Notes: a model not told the origin generated them from the letters alone. DNA of 64,000 bases from Agromyces sp. 3263 (GCF_031456545.1 NZ_JAVDUV010000001.1:2666001-2730000); one strand, 5' to 3'; counted from the stretch's first letter, positions 49,257 to 57,689 are shown. A program made the numbers and translations.

Positions 49257-49870
49257 CTCAGCGCCCCTTCCGGCTGTGATTCGGAGCCGACGGCCGTGCC
49301 GGATGCCATGTGCCCGGATGCCGCGTGCCCGGATGCCATGTGCCCGGATGCCATGTGCCCGGATGCCGCGTCTCCGGTCGCCGTGTCGACGCGTCCGCCG
49401 TCGGGCAGGATCACCCGGCGGCCCGTCTCGAACGACACGATCGCGATGGCGTAGAAGACCGCGTCGGCGGCGAGCTTGCCGGCGAGCCAGGCCGCCGGAT
49501 GCGCGCCCCACGTCGCGGCGGCCGCCCAGAGCAGCACCGGGCGCACGAGCAGCGAGTCGACGAGCTCGGCCGGCCCGAACTCGGCCGCCACCGCGCGCGC
49601 CGCCAGCCAGGCGGTCGCCCAGGCGCGGCGTCCTCGGCCCGGGAGGCGCTGCACGCGCCGTGAGCCCGCGTGGCCCCGCACCGCCCGCACGACGACGAGC
49701 GCGTAGTAGCCCACGTTCTCGCCGAGCGTCCCCGCGATGGCGGCGACCACGAGGGAACCGCTGACCCGGTAGCCGACGGATGCCGCGACGAGCGCCGTGA
49801 TCGTGCCGAGCACCTCGAGCGGCAGGTACCGCCCGACCCAACTCCACGCACGCGCGCGTCCCATCGACAT
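49253..49870 (-). CDS. hypothetical membrane protein with C-terminal pentapeptide repeats
   Basis: A 205-residue protein with N-terminal helices (about 12-32 and 37-62) and a second hydrophobic pair (about 105-145), including AATWGAHPAAWLAGKLAADAVFYAIAIVSFETGRR. The last part (about 165-190) consists of five near-identical five-residue repeats of the form ASGHM/ASGHA, from a 15-base DNA repeat. I do not recognise the family. It is coupled to the decarboxylase gene by an ATGA overlap, so an export or membrane role linked to the decarboxylase product is possible. The ATG at 49870 follows GGAGG at eight bases; the ATG at 49864 is the alternative. Confidence 0.72.
   Translation of the reverse strand: MSMGRARAWSWVGRYLPLEVLGTITALVAASVGYRVSGSLVVAAIAGTLGENVGYYALVVVRAVRGHAGSRRVQRLPGRGRRAWATAWLAARAVAAEFGPAELVDSLLVRPVLLWAAAATWGAHPAAWLAGKLAADAVFYAIAIVSFETGRRVILPDGGRVDTATGDAASGHMASGHMASGHAASGHMASGTAVGSESQPEGALR
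49298..49375. repeat. 15-base tandem repeat, five copies, in coding sequence
   Basis: The heptamer GGATGCC recurs at 49301, 49316, 49331, 49346 and 49361, exactly 15 bases apart, within near-identical units (GCCCGGATGCCATGT or a GCGT-ended variant). The period is a multiple of three, so copy-number change keeps the frame and alters only the number of ASGH repeats in the membrane protein. Confidence 0.9.
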
Positions 49871-50092
49871 GCCCGCATCCTCCGCCGACGTCGATGCGGC
49901 GGGATCCGGGCGACCACCCCCACGCGATGCGTGCTGCCACTGAACGCGACGACGGGGCATCCGGCACCGCGGAACGGCGGCGAGTGCCCCCACAACTGGG
50001 ACCAACCGGGGGCGGTTCCCAGGCGGTACGCTCGGCACAGACGGGTGGCGACCCCCGGACGGTGGACGCTGCCCGCGAAACGGAGGCCCCCG

Positions 50093-50755
50093 ATGAACGA
50101 CGCCCGCCCCCTGCGCGTCGCGATCGCCGATGACGCGCTGCTGTTGCGCGAGGGCATCGCCAAAGTCCTCGAAGGCGGTGGGATCGAGGTCGTCGCCTCG
50201 GTCGGCACCGGCGACGAGCTGCTCGAGGTCGTCCGCGGCGGAGGTGTCGATGCCGCCGTGCTCGACATCCGCATGCCGCCGAGCTATCGCGACGAAGGCA
50301 TCGCCGCCCTCGAGACCATGCGCGCCGAGGGCTCGACGATCGGCGTGCTGCTGCTGTCGATGTACGCCACGCCCGAGTACGCGCTCCGCGTCATGGGCGC
50401 AGGCAGCGGCACCGGCTACCTGCTGAAGGAACGCGTGTCCGAACCGCAGACGCTCGTGCGCGCGGTCGAGACGGTCGCCTCGGGCGGCTCGGTCGTCGAC
50501 CCCGAGGTCGTCGAGCAGCTCGTGAAGCGCACCCGCGCCGACGACCCGCTGTCGAGGCTCACCGAACGCGAGCGGTCGGTGCTCGAGCTGATGGCGCAGG
50601 GCTACTCGAACGGCGGCATCGCGCAGACGCTGTTCCTCGGCTTGAAGACGGTCGAGACGCATGTGCGCAGCATCCTGCAGAAGCTCGACCTCGAGGAGTC
50701 GCCCGAGCACCACCGGCGCGTGCTCGCCGTGCTCACGCTCCTCGGCGAACGGTGA
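50093..50755 (+). CDS. NarL/FixJ-family response regulator
   Basis: A 220-residue two-domain regulator. The receiver (1-125) has the acidic pair at 13-14, phosphoacceptor Asp58 in VLDIRMPP and the lysine in YLLKERV. The C-terminal LuxR-type helix-turn-helix (about 152-215) reads LTERERSVLELMAQGYSNGGIAQTLFLGLKTVETHVRSILQKL. It is coupled to a histidine kinase. Upstream, TACGCT (50027-50032) is a possible -10 box and an imperfect inverted repeat (CTGGGACC 49996-50003, GGTTCCCAG 50014-50022) lies at the -35 region, a possible autoregulatory site. The signal sensed is unknown. Confidence 0.93.
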   Translation: MNDARPLRVAIADDALLLREGIAKVLEGGGIEVVASVGTGDELLEVVRGGGVDAAVLDIRMPPSYRDEGIAALETMRAEGSTIGVLLLSMYATPEYALRVMGAGSGTGYLLKERVSEPQTLVRAVETVASGGSVVDPEVVEQLVKRTRADDPLSRLTERERSVLELMAQGYSNGGIAQTLFLGLKTVETHVRSILQKLDLEESPEHHRRVLAVLTLLGER

Positions 50756-52548
50756 TGGCCCCCGGCCGCAAGGGCCGGATCGCCAGGCGCACCGTCGCCA
50801 TCGTCATCGCCGTCGCGCTGAGCCTCTGGATGGAGGTCGCCGGCTACTTCGCCACGCCCACCGCCGAGCGGCCGGAGGTCTCGTACACGACGCTCCACGC
50901 GATCGTGCCGCTCGTGTTCGCGGCGTGCGCCGGCGTGGCATGGCGGATCGGCCCCACGCGCGCCCCGGCGCGGCTCATGATCGCGTTCGTCGTGCTGTGG
51001 ATCCCGCAGTCGATCTACTTCGTCATCGGCGGCATCGACTGGCTGTGGCCGATCGTCCGCGGCGTGGACCTGTGGTGGGCGGTCATCGCGGGCGTCATCG
51101 TGCTCGTCTACCCGAAGGGGTTCCTCGCCGACCGCGTCGACCGGTGGATCGCGGGCATCGCGATCGCGGCCTCTGCCGTGAACCTGCTCGGCGTCGTGCT
51201 GCTCGCGACGCCCGACGCGGTGGCGTGCGGCTGCGTCGCCCCGAACCCGTACCAGGTCGTCGACGCGCCCGCCCTGTTCGCCGCGATCGACGTCGGGTAC
51301 CGCATCGTCGGCGTCGGGCTCGCCTTGGTCATCGCCGGACGCCTGCTCGTGCGCTGGGTGCGCGCGAGCGTGCCGGCGCGCACGGTCGCGTTCCTCATGC
51401 CCCTCGCCCTCTTCGCCTGGGCCAGCACGCTCGCGGCGCAGGCGGTGACGTACGCGACGGCCACCACCACCGACACGGTGCTCGCCACCGTCTCGCTCAT
51501 CGCGATCGCGTCCATCCCGGTGAGCTTCGACGCGGGAGTCGCGCACGCGCGCAACATGCGGTCGCGCGTCGCCGACCTCATGCGCATCACCCGAGAGGGA
51601 GCCGACCGCGGCCTCTGGGCCGAATCGCTCGCCCGCACCCTCCGCGACGCGTCGGTGCGGGTCTACTGGTGGGACGAGGAGCGCGGTCGGTACGCGGATG
51701 CCGCGGGCACGCCGATCGAGCCCGACGCCGCCGATCCGCGGGGCAGCCACAGCATCCTCCCCGTCGCGTCTCCGCTCGGGGCGCCGATCGCGCTCATCCG
51801 GCACGACCGGGTGCTGACCGACAACATGCGACTGCTCGACGGGGTGTCGAGCGCACTGCGCCTCTCGGTCGACAACGGCCGGCTCCGCTCCGAGATCGAG
51901 CGCACCCTCGAACAGGTGCGGCAGTCGCGCCAGCGCATCGTGGAGGCAGGCGTCGAGGCGAGGCGCCGCATCGAGCGCGACCTGCACGACGGAGCGCAGC
52001 AGCACCTGGTGTCTCTCGGGATGCGGCTGCGGCTGGCCGCCAATGCGGCACGGGACGCCGACGAGGTAGAGCTCGCCACCGAGCTCGAGAGCACGATCTC
52101 GATGCTGAACCAGGCGCTGCGGGAACTGCGAGAGCTGGCGCACGGCATCCACCCGAGCCTGCTCTCGTCGGGCGGACTGGCGCTCGCCGTGCCCGAGCTC
52201 GCGGGCCGGTGCCCGGTTCCCGTCGTGGTCGACGTGCAGGCCGAGGGGCGGCTGCCCGAGCTCATCGAGTCGACCGCCTACTTCGTCCTGGCCGAGGCGC
52301 TCGCGAACGTGGCGAAGCACTCGCGAGCGACCCGGGCATGGGTGCGCGCGCATGTGGTCGGCGACGAGCTGGAGCTGGTGGTCCGCGACAACGGCGCCGG
52401 GGGAGCATCGCTCGACGCCGGCACGGGCATGCTCGGCATCGCCGACCGCGTCGACGCGGTGGGCGGCACGCTCGAGCTCGAGAGCCCGCCCGGGGCGGGC
52501 ACGACGCTGTCGGTCCGGATGCCGCTCGGGGGCGGCCTCAGCGAGTGA
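50755..52548 (+). CDS. membrane-bound sensor histidine kinase (HisKA_3)
   Basis: A 597-residue kinase. Residues about 10-260 contain seven or eight hydrophobic helices. A GAF-like region follows (about 285-385), then the HisKA_3 dimerisation helix with His411 in RRRIERDLHDGAQQHLVSLGMRL, and a HATPase domain with EALANVAKHS, DNGAGGAS and GTGMLGIADRVDAVGGTL. It should phosphorylate the upstream NarL-type regulator. The ATG at 50755 overlaps the regulator stop by one base (TGATG); a GTG one codon earlier is possible. The gene ends six bases from the convergent alkyltransferase-like gene. Confidence 0.92.
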   Translation: MAPGRKGRIARRTVAIVIAVALSLWMEVAGYFATPTAERPEVSYTTLHAIVPLVFAACAGVAWRIGPTRAPARLMIAFVVLWIPQSIYFVIGGIDWLWPIVRGVDLWWAVIAGVIVLVYPKGFLADRVDRWIAGIAIAASAVNLLGVVLLATPDAVACGCVAPNPYQVVDAPALFAAIDVGYRIVGVGLALVIAGRLLVRWVRASVPARTVAFLMPLALFAWASTLAAQAVTYATATTTDTVLATVSLIAIASIPVSFDAGVAHARNMRSRVADLMRITREGADRGLWAESLARTLRDASVRVYWWDEERGRYADAAGTPIEPDAADPRGSHSILPVASPLGAPIALIRHDRVLTDNMRLLDGVSSALRLSVDNGRLRSEIERTLEQVRQSRQRIVEAGVEARRRIERDLHDGAQQHLVSLGMRLRLAANAARDADEVELATELESTISMLNQALRELRELAHGIHPSLLSSGGLALAVPELAGRCPVPVVVDVQAEGRLPELIESTAYFVLAEALANVAKHSRATRAWVRAHVVGDELELVVRDNGAGGASLDAGTGMLGIADRVDAVGGTLELESPPGAGTTLSVRMPLGGGLSE

Positions 52549-52554
52549 CGGGCG

Positions 52555-52869
52555 TCAGGGCCGCCAGCGGCACGCCGCGATGACGATGCGGTAGCCGTCC
52601 TCGTCGTCCGCCGGCCGGAGCGGCGTGCCCTCCCGCTCGTAGTGCGCGCGAGCGCGCTCGGCGTGGCCGGCCGGCGGTCGGCCGCCGGCGCGCACGACGC
52701 GCCACCAGGCGACGTCCGACCCGTAGCGCGCCATCACCTGGCCGACGGCCCGCGCTCCGCGCGAGCCGAGGATGGCGGCGACGTCGCCGTAGGTGGCCAC
52801 GCAGCCCGGCGGGATGTCGTCGACCACGGCGAGCACGGCTTCGACGAAGCCGGCCGGCGGCTGCGGCAT
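52555..52869 (-). CDS. alkyltransferase-like (ATL) DNA-binding protein, MGMT family without the catalytic cysteine
   Basis: A 104-residue protein of the MGMT DNA-binding domain family. It has the winged-helix segment VLAVVDDIPPGCVATYGDVAAILG and the arginine-finger region SRGARAVGQVMAR. Where active methyltransferases have the PCHRV acceptor, this reads VAWWRVVRAGG, with Trp in place of Cys. Such ATL proteins bind O6-alkylguanine lesions and flag them for nucleotide excision repair rather than repairing them. It lies 23 bases downstream of a GNAT gene on the same strand. Confidence 0.87.
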   Translation of the reverse strand: MPQPPAGFVEAVLAVVDDIPPGCVATYGDVAAILGSRGARAVGQVMARYGSDVAWWRVVRAGGRPPAGHAERARAHYEREGTPLRPADDEDGYRIVIAACRWRP

Positions 52870-52892
52870 CCGATCGCCCTGTGCCGAGGTGC

Positions 52893-53345
52893 TCAGAGCT
52901 CGAGCGCGCCGATCACGTCGCCGTAGGCGGTCTCGCCGACGTCGACGAAGCCGATGCGGTGGAAGAACGCCTCGGGGCCCTCTTCGCCCGGCTCCCAGAG
53001 CACGGTGATGCGGTCGAATCCGCGACGCTTGGCCTCTTCAGCGAGAGCGTGCGCGAGGAACCGGCCGACGCCCTTGCCCTGCGCCTCGGCGTCGACGTTG
53101 ATGCGCCAGATGCAGGCCCGGAACTCCTCGTGCTCGTTCTCGGGATCGAAGTTGCCGTGGATGAACCCGACGACCCGGTCTTCCGAGCGGGCGACGCGCT
53201 GCCACGCCGTGGCGGGGTTCACGACCGAGGCTTCGGCGGCGTAGGTGACGGGAGCGATGAACTGCTCCTGCCCGGGCTTCAGCGACAGGGTGTTCGCGGC
53301 CACGATGTTCGTCGCGTTCAGTTCTTCGAGTCGCAGTTCAGCCAT
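52893..53345 (-). CDS. GNAT family N-acetyltransferase (spermidine acetyltransferase-like)
   Basis: A 150-residue GNAT protein. The start LRLEELNATNIVAANTLSLKPGQEQFIAPV resembles BltD/PaiA-type diamine and spermidine acetyltransferases. The acetyl-CoA loop is VDAEAQGKGVGRFLAHALAEEAKRRG, and GPEAFFHRIGFVDVGE is the C-terminal GNAT motif B. A polyamine substrate is an inference from the N-terminal resemblance; the putative ornithine/lysine decarboxylase 4 kb away makes it plausible. It probably forms an operon with the ATL gene. Confidence 0.85.
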   Translation of the reverse strand: MAELRLEELNATNIVAANTLSLKPGQEQFIAPVTYAAEASVVNPATAWQRVARSEDRVVGFIHGNFDPENEHEEFRACIWRINVDAEAQGKGVGRFLAHALAEEAKRRGFDRITVLWEPGEEGPEAFFHRIGFVDVGETAYGDVIGALEL

Positions 53346-53459
53346 GGAGCCAAGGCTAACGTGTGGCGCCCCGGGGCAGGTAGCCGCGAGGCGAACGCTC
53401 AGGGCGAACGCGGACGCGGGGCGCCGCATTGCGGCATCGCGGGGGAGCGAGCCCGACAT

Positions 53460-53478
53460 TTGTCTCGATGTCGAGATA
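53460..53478. promoter_or_regulatory. palindromic operator candidate upstream of icd (shared with sucC)
   Basis: TTGTCTCGATGTCGAGATA occupies this interval; TCTCGA/TCGAGA half-sites at 53463-53476 are separated by two bases. It covers the position expected for the -35 element of a promoter whose -10 would be TAAGCT (53493-53498). The same 19-mer with one change lies upstream of sucC in the opposite orientation. Confidence 0.7.
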
Positions 53479-53564
53479 TTCGCGGGACGCGGTAAGCTGG
53501 CTGGCGGCGTGTCCGCCCCACGAGACTTCCTCAATTCCCCGAGAGATCCAAGGAGAGATCCACG

Positions 53565-54779
53565 TTGTCCAAGATCAAGGTTGAAGGCACGGTCGTCGAG
53601 CTCGACGGCGACGAGATGACCCGCATCATCTGGCAGGCCATCAAGGACCAGCTCATCCACCCGTACCTCGACATCGACCTCGAGTACTACGACCTCTCGA
53701 TCCAGAAGCGCGACGAGACCGACGACCAGATCACGGTCGACGCCGCCCACGCCATCCAGAAGCACGGCGTCGGCGTGAAGTGCGCCACGATCACCCCCGA
53801 CGAGGCCCGCGTCGAGGAGTTCGGCCTGAAGAAGATGTGGCGCTCGCCGAACGGCACGATCCGCAACATCCTCGGCGGCGTGATCTTCCGCGAGCCGATC
53901 ATCATCTCGAACATCCCCCGCCTGGTGCCCGGCTGGAACAAGCCGATCATCGTCGGCCGTCACGCGTTCGGCGACCAGTACCGCGCCACCGACTTCCGGT
54001 TCGAGGGGGAGGGCACCCTCACCATGACCTTCACCCCGAAGGACGGCTCCGAGCCGCAGCAGTTCGAGGTGTTCCAGTCGCCCGGCTCGGGCGTCGCCAT
54101 GGGCATGTACAACCTCGACGAGTCGATCCGCGACTTCGCCCGCGCCTCGCTGAACTACGGCCTCTCGCGCAACTACCCGGTCTACCTCTCAACGAAGAAC
54201 ACCATCCTGAAGGCCTACGACGGCCGCTTCAAGGACCTCTTCCAGGAGGTCTTCGACGCCGAGTTCAAGGAGCAGTTCGACGCGGCCGGCCTCACCTACG
54301 AGCACCGCCTCATCGACGACATGGTCGCCGCCTCGCTCAAGTGGGAGGGCGGCTACGTCTGGGCCTGCAAGAACTACGACGGCGACGTGCAGTCCGACAC
54401 CGTCGCCCAGGGCTTCGGCTCGCTCGGGCTCATGACGAGCGTGCTCGCCACGCCCGACGGCAAGGTCGTCGAGGCCGAGGCGGCGCACGGCACGGTCACG
54501 CGCCACTACCGCCAGCACCAGCAGGGCAAGCCCACCTCGACGAACCCGATCGCCTCGATCTACGCCTGGACGCGCGGCCTCGCGCACCGCGGCAAGCTCG
54601 ACGGCAACCAGGAGCTCATCGACTTCTCGCTCACGCTCGAGGACGTCGTCATCAAGACCGTGGAGTCGGGCGCCATGACGAAGGACCTCGCGGCCCTCGT
54701 CGGCCCCGAGCAGGCGTACCAGACCACCGAGGAGTTCCTGCAGACCCTGTCGGACAACCTCAAGGCGCGCCTGGCGTAG
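53565..54779 (+). CDS. icd: NADP-dependent isocitrate dehydrogenase (type II, homodimeric)
   Basis: A 404-residue enzyme of the eukaryote-like IDH class. It begins [21 protein letters not shown] and contains the isocitrate-binding segment [24 protein letters not shown]. The metal-binding [28 protein letters not shown] and the NADP region [31 protein letters not shown] are also visible. It oxidatively decarboxylates isocitrate to 2-oxoglutarate. The start is TTG at 53565 after AGGAGAG with nine-base spacing; no ATG in frame nearby would keep the conserved N-terminus. A strong hairpin follows the stop. Confidence 0.97.
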   Translation: MSKIKVEGTVVELDGDEMTRIIWQAIKDQLIHPYLDIDLEYYDLSIQKRDETDDQITVDAAHAIQKHGVGVKCATITPDEARVEEFGLKKMWRSPNGTIRNILGGVIFREPIIISNIPRLVPGWNKPIIVGRHAFGDQYRATDFRFEGEGTLTMTFTPKDGSEPQQFEVFQSPGSGVAMGMYNLDESIRDFARASLNYGLSRNYPVYLSTKNTILKAYDGRFKDLFQEVFDAEFKEQFDAAGLTYEHRLIDDMVAASLKWEGGYVWACKNYDGDVQSDTVAQGFGSLGLMTSVLATPDGKVVEAEAAHGTVTRHYRQHQQGKPTSTNPIASIYAWTRGLAHRGKLDGNQELIDFSLTLEDVVIKTVESGAMTKDLAALVGPEQAYQTTEEFLQTLSDNLKARLA

Positions 54780-54797
54780 CCGCACTCGGTTCACGGA

Positions 54798-54825
54798 GGG
54801 GTCGGATGCTGCGGCATCCGGCCCC
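54798..54825 (+). terminator. hairpin terminator after icd, GGATGC-type arms
   Basis: Twelve-base arms GGGGTCGGATGC (54798-54809) and GCATCCGGCCCC (54814-54825) with a four-base loop and one G-U pair, 18 bases after the icd stop, followed by TTCGT. Confidence 0.8.
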
Positions 54826-54932
54826 TTCGTCGTGCGCGCGGCCGCCGCCGACGTCGCACCCGCGTGACGACCCGGAGCAGGTCACAACTCGGTAACGCGG
54901 GCGGCCAACGGGCCCTCGATGCTTGCGTGGGA

Positions 54933-54959
54933 GTTTGTTCGTAAGCTTTACTAACAAAC
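54933..54959. promoter_or_regulatory. 27-base operator overlapping the ROK regulator promoter
   Basis: An almost perfect palindrome with outer arms GTTTGTT (54933-54939) and AACAAAC (54953-54959), and inner GTAA/TTAC sequence around a central AAGCTT. It ends directly at the GTG start codon and contains TAAGCT (54942-54947). Its A+T richness stands out from the surroundings. Most likely the binding site of the ROK regulator itself. Confidence 0.85.
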
Positions 54960-56195
54960 GTGACGACGGATGTGCAGCGAGGCCAGGTCAGCGAGACCGG
55001 CGCCCCCACCGCGGGTGGCGACGTGCTCACCGTTCCGTTCGCCGACGCCCCGATCTTCACCCGCGCCCGCGCCCTCCGGCCCACCGGCAAGGTCCTTCCC
55101 GAGCACGCGCGCAGCCACAACCGGTCGCTCGTGCTGCAGACCCTCTACACGGCGGGGGCGCAGAGCCGGGCGGATGTCTCGCGCGGCACCGGGCTCACGC
55201 GGGTCACCGTGTCAGACCTCGTCGCCGACCTCATCGCCGAGGGACTCGTCGTCGAGCTCGGGCAGCGCGAGGACGCCCGTCCCGGCAAGCCGGCCACCCT
55301 GATCGACGTCGACCGCGGCGCGTTCCAGATCATCGGCGTCGACCTCTCCGAGCACCAGCGCTTCCTCGGCGCCGTCGTCGACCTCGACGGCGGCATCGTC
55401 GCCCGCGCCGAGGTCGCCTGCGCCGGCGCAAGCGGCGAGAACGCCGTGGCCCTCGTCGTCGAGCTCGTGCGCACGCTCCTCGCGAGCACCGCGACCCCCG
55501 TGCTCGGCATCGGCGTCGGCTCGCCGGGCGTCGTCGACACGCTCGGCGTGGTTCGCTCCGCTCCGAACCTCGGCTGGCGCGACGTCGAACTCCAGGCCCG
55601 CCTCCAGGCCGAGTTCGCCCTGCCAGTGCACGTCGCCAACGACGCCAACGTCGCCGTGCTCGCCGAGCACGGCGCGTCCCAGCAGGACGACCTGCTCCTC
55701 GTCAAGGTCGGCCACGGCGTCGGCGCCGGCCTCATCATCGGCGGCCGTCCCGTCATCGGCGGCGGCTTCGCGGCCGGCGAGATCGGCCACGTCGTCGTCG
55801 GCACCGACGGCGGCCCCCGCTGCGCGTGCGGCAAGCACGGATGCCTGGAGGCCTGGCTCGCCGTGCCGCGCCTCACCGCCCAGCTCGCCGTGCTCGCCGG
55901 CGACGCCCCCGACGCGGCATCCGCTCGCGATCGGATCCTCGCCGAGGCCGGACGCCGGCTCGGCATCATCCTCGCGCCCGTGGTCGGGGCGCTCAACCTG
56001 TCGGAGGTCGTGCTCAGCGGCCCCGCCGAACTGCTTGACGGTGCGCTCCACGACGCGACCGTCGACACGCTCCGGATGCGGACGATGGCGGAACACAACC
56101 GTGATCTGAGGCTCCGGATGACCGAGCAGGCGGAGGACATCGTCCTCCGCGGCGCGGCCGTCATGGTCCTCTCCGGACAACTCGGAGTCTCGTGA
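54960..56195 (+). CDS. ROK family transcriptional regulator (NagC/XylR type)
   Basis: A 411-residue regulator. A winged helix-turn-helix occupies about 50-115 (ARSHNRSLVLQTLYTAGAQS and SRADVSRGTGLTRVTVSDLVADLIAEGLV). It is followed by a ROK sugar-kinase-like domain with IGVDLSEHQRFLGAVVDLDGG, GIGVGSPGVVD, EIGHVVVGTDG and the zinc motif CACGKHGCLEAW. ROK repressors bind a sugar or sugar phosphate as inducer. The kinase-like domain may be non-catalytic. The GTG start directly abuts the palindrome, implying autoregulation and a very short or absent leader. It heads the amino-sugar operon. Confidence 0.93.
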   Translation: MTTDVQRGQVSETGAPTAGGDVLTVPFADAPIFTRARALRPTGKVLPEHARSHNRSLVLQTLYTAGAQSRADVSRGTGLTRVTVSDLVADLIAEGLVVELGQREDARPGKPATLIDVDRGAFQIIGVDLSEHQRFLGAVVDLDGGIVARAEVACAGASGENAVALVVELVRTLLASTATPVLGIGVGSPGVVDTLGVVRSAPNLGWRDVELQARLQAEFALPVHVANDANVAVLAEHGASQQDDLLLVKVGHGVGAGLIIGGRPVIGGGFAAGEIGHVVVGTDGGPRCACGKHGCLEAWLAVPRLTAQLAVLAGDAPDAASARDRILAEAGRRLGIILAPVVGALNLSEVVLSGPAELLDGALHDATVDTLRMRTMAEHNRDLRLRMTEQAEDIVLRGAAVMVLSGQLGVS

Positions 56196-56262
56196 GGGAC
56201 TCCACGCACCAAGGGTGCAGCGAACCCCCGCTGTTTCCCTCACCCCATGAAAGGAAACGACA

Positions 56263-57528
56263 ATGAGGAAACTCGGCATCGTGGCGCTCGGCGCCGCTGC
56301 TGCGCTCACCCTCGCCGGTTGTGCCACCTCCGGAGGCACCGGTGCCTCCGAGGACGGCGCCGAGATCCGCGTGTGGCTCGTCGGCACCGACACGCCCGAC
56401 GAAGCGCGCGAGTACCTGGTGGACACCTTCGAGAAGGAGAACCCCGGTTCGACCCTCGTCATCGAGGAGCAGGCCTGGGACGGCCTCGTCGACCGCCTGA
56501 CCACGAGTCTCTCCGGCTCGGACAGCCCCGACGTCGTCGAGGTCGGCAACACGCAGGCCGCGGCGTTCACCTCGGCGGGTGCGTTCCTCGACCTGACCGA
56601 CGACTACGAGACGCTCGGCGGCGACGACCTGCTTCCCGGCTTCGTCGAGGCGGGCACGTACGACGGCAAGTTCTACGCCGCCCCGCTCTACTCGGGCTCG
56701 CGCCTCGTCTACTACAAGAAGGACGCCCTCGCGGCGGCCGGACTGACGGTGCCGACGACGCTCGACGAGTACATCTCGAACGCGCAGGCGCTCGCGGCCG
56801 CCAACCCCGGCAAGTCGGGCATCTGGTGGCCCGGCCAGGACTGGTACAACGCGCTGCCCTACATCTGGGAGAACGGCGGCGAGATCGCCGTTCCCGACGG
56901 TGAGGAGTGGGACGCGCAGCTGTCCAGCCCCGAGTCCATCGCCGGCCTCGAGCAGGTGCAGGAGGTCATGACGACCGCCTCGCTGGCGCCCAAGGACGGC
57001 AACGAGACCAGCCCCGAGGTCGGCTTCTGCGACGGCACGTCGCTGCAGCTCTCGGCCCCGAGCTGGGTCAAGTGGTCGATCCTCGCCCCGGCCGACGCCG
57101 AGGCGCCCGGCTGCCCCGACCAGGAGGCCAACCTCGGCGTCTACGCCCTCCCGGGCATGGACGGCGGCGCGGCGCAGGTCTTCGCCGGCGGATCGAACAT
57201 CGGCATCTCGGCGAAGTCGGCTCACCCCGAGCTCGCGCTGAGCGCGCTGGAGATCATCCTCTCCGACGAGTTCCAGACGATCTACGGTGAGAACGGCCTC
57301 GTTCCGGCCAAGCTCTCGCTCGCCGACACCCTCGGCACCGACGAGGTCGCGAAGGCGATCACGGCGGCCGCGGGCAACGCGAAGCTCACCCCGGCGTCGC
57401 CGAACTGGGCCGACGTCGAGGCATCCGGCATCCTGACCGACCTGTTCGTCAACATCGCGCAGGGCGGCGACGTCAAGGCGCTCGCCGAGGCCGCCGACGA
57501 GGAGATCGAGGCGATCCTCAACAGCTAG
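56263..57528 (+). CDS. extracellular solute-binding lipoprotein of a sugar ABC importer
   Basis: A 421-residue family 1 (MalE-type) binding protein. It has a lipoprotein signal with lipobox LAGC, the acylated residue being Cys20. The mature chain shows AEIRVWLVGTDTPDEAREYLVDTFEKENPG, SDSPDVVEVGNTQAAAFTSAG and GGSNIGISAKSAHPE, typical of carbohydrate-binding proteins. The downstream NagZ, kinase and NagB genes point to an N-acetylglucosamine-type sugar or chitin/muropeptide fragment as ligand. ATG at 56263 follows AAAGGAAACG. A large hairpin separates it from the permease genes. Confidence 0.93.
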   Translation: MRKLGIVALGAAAALTLAGCATSGGTGASEDGAEIRVWLVGTDTPDEAREYLVDTFEKENPGSTLVIEEQAWDGLVDRLTTSLSGSDSPDVVEVGNTQAAAFTSAGAFLDLTDDYETLGGDDLLPGFVEAGTYDGKFYAAPLYSGSRLVYYKKDALAAAGLTVPTTLDEYISNAQALAAANPGKSGIWWPGQDWYNALPYIWENGGEIAVPDGEEWDAQLSSPESIAGLEQVQEVMTTASLAPKDGNETSPEVGFCDGTSLQLSAPSWVKWSILAPADAEAPGCPDQEANLGVYALPGMDGGAAQVFAGGSNIGISAKSAHPELALSALEIILSDEFQTIYGENGLVPAKLSLADTLGTDEVAKAITAAAGNAKLTPASPNWADVEASGILTDLFVNIAQGGDVKALAEAADEEIEAILNS

Positions 57529-57546
57529 TCGGACCCGTCCGACTGC

Positions 57547-57586
57547 GCGGTGCGGCGGCATACCCCCCTGTCCGCCGCCGCACCGC
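57547..57586 (+). terminator. intercistronic hairpin between binding-protein and permease genes
   Basis: Thirteen-base perfect arms GCGGTGCGGCGGC (57547-57559) and GCCGCCGCACCGC (57574-57586) with a 14-base loop, 18 bases after the binding-protein stop. In such operons a hairpin here often acts as a partial terminator or mRNA stabiliser that keeps binding-protein levels above permease levels. Confidence 0.7.
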
Positions 57587-57689
57587 ACCCCAAGCCCCGG
57601 GCGGGCGACGACCACACACGTCGCCCGTCCGGATCGGGGAGCGGCACCGCCGTCGTCCCCGAACACCTCGACTTCCCAGGAGCACCACC

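Noticed and set aside
49298..49375. Possible CRISPR array because of regular short repeats
   Set aside because: The units are 15 bases and contiguous with no unique spacers; they lie inside a coding frame.
46152..49454. 1100-residue plus-strand open frame
   Set aside because: Out of frame over the exporter gene and antisense to the decarboxylase; low-complexity and no motif.
52555..52869. Active O6-methylguanine-DNA methyltransferase
   Set aside because: The acceptor cysteine is replaced by tryptophan, so only a lesion-binding ATL role is supported.
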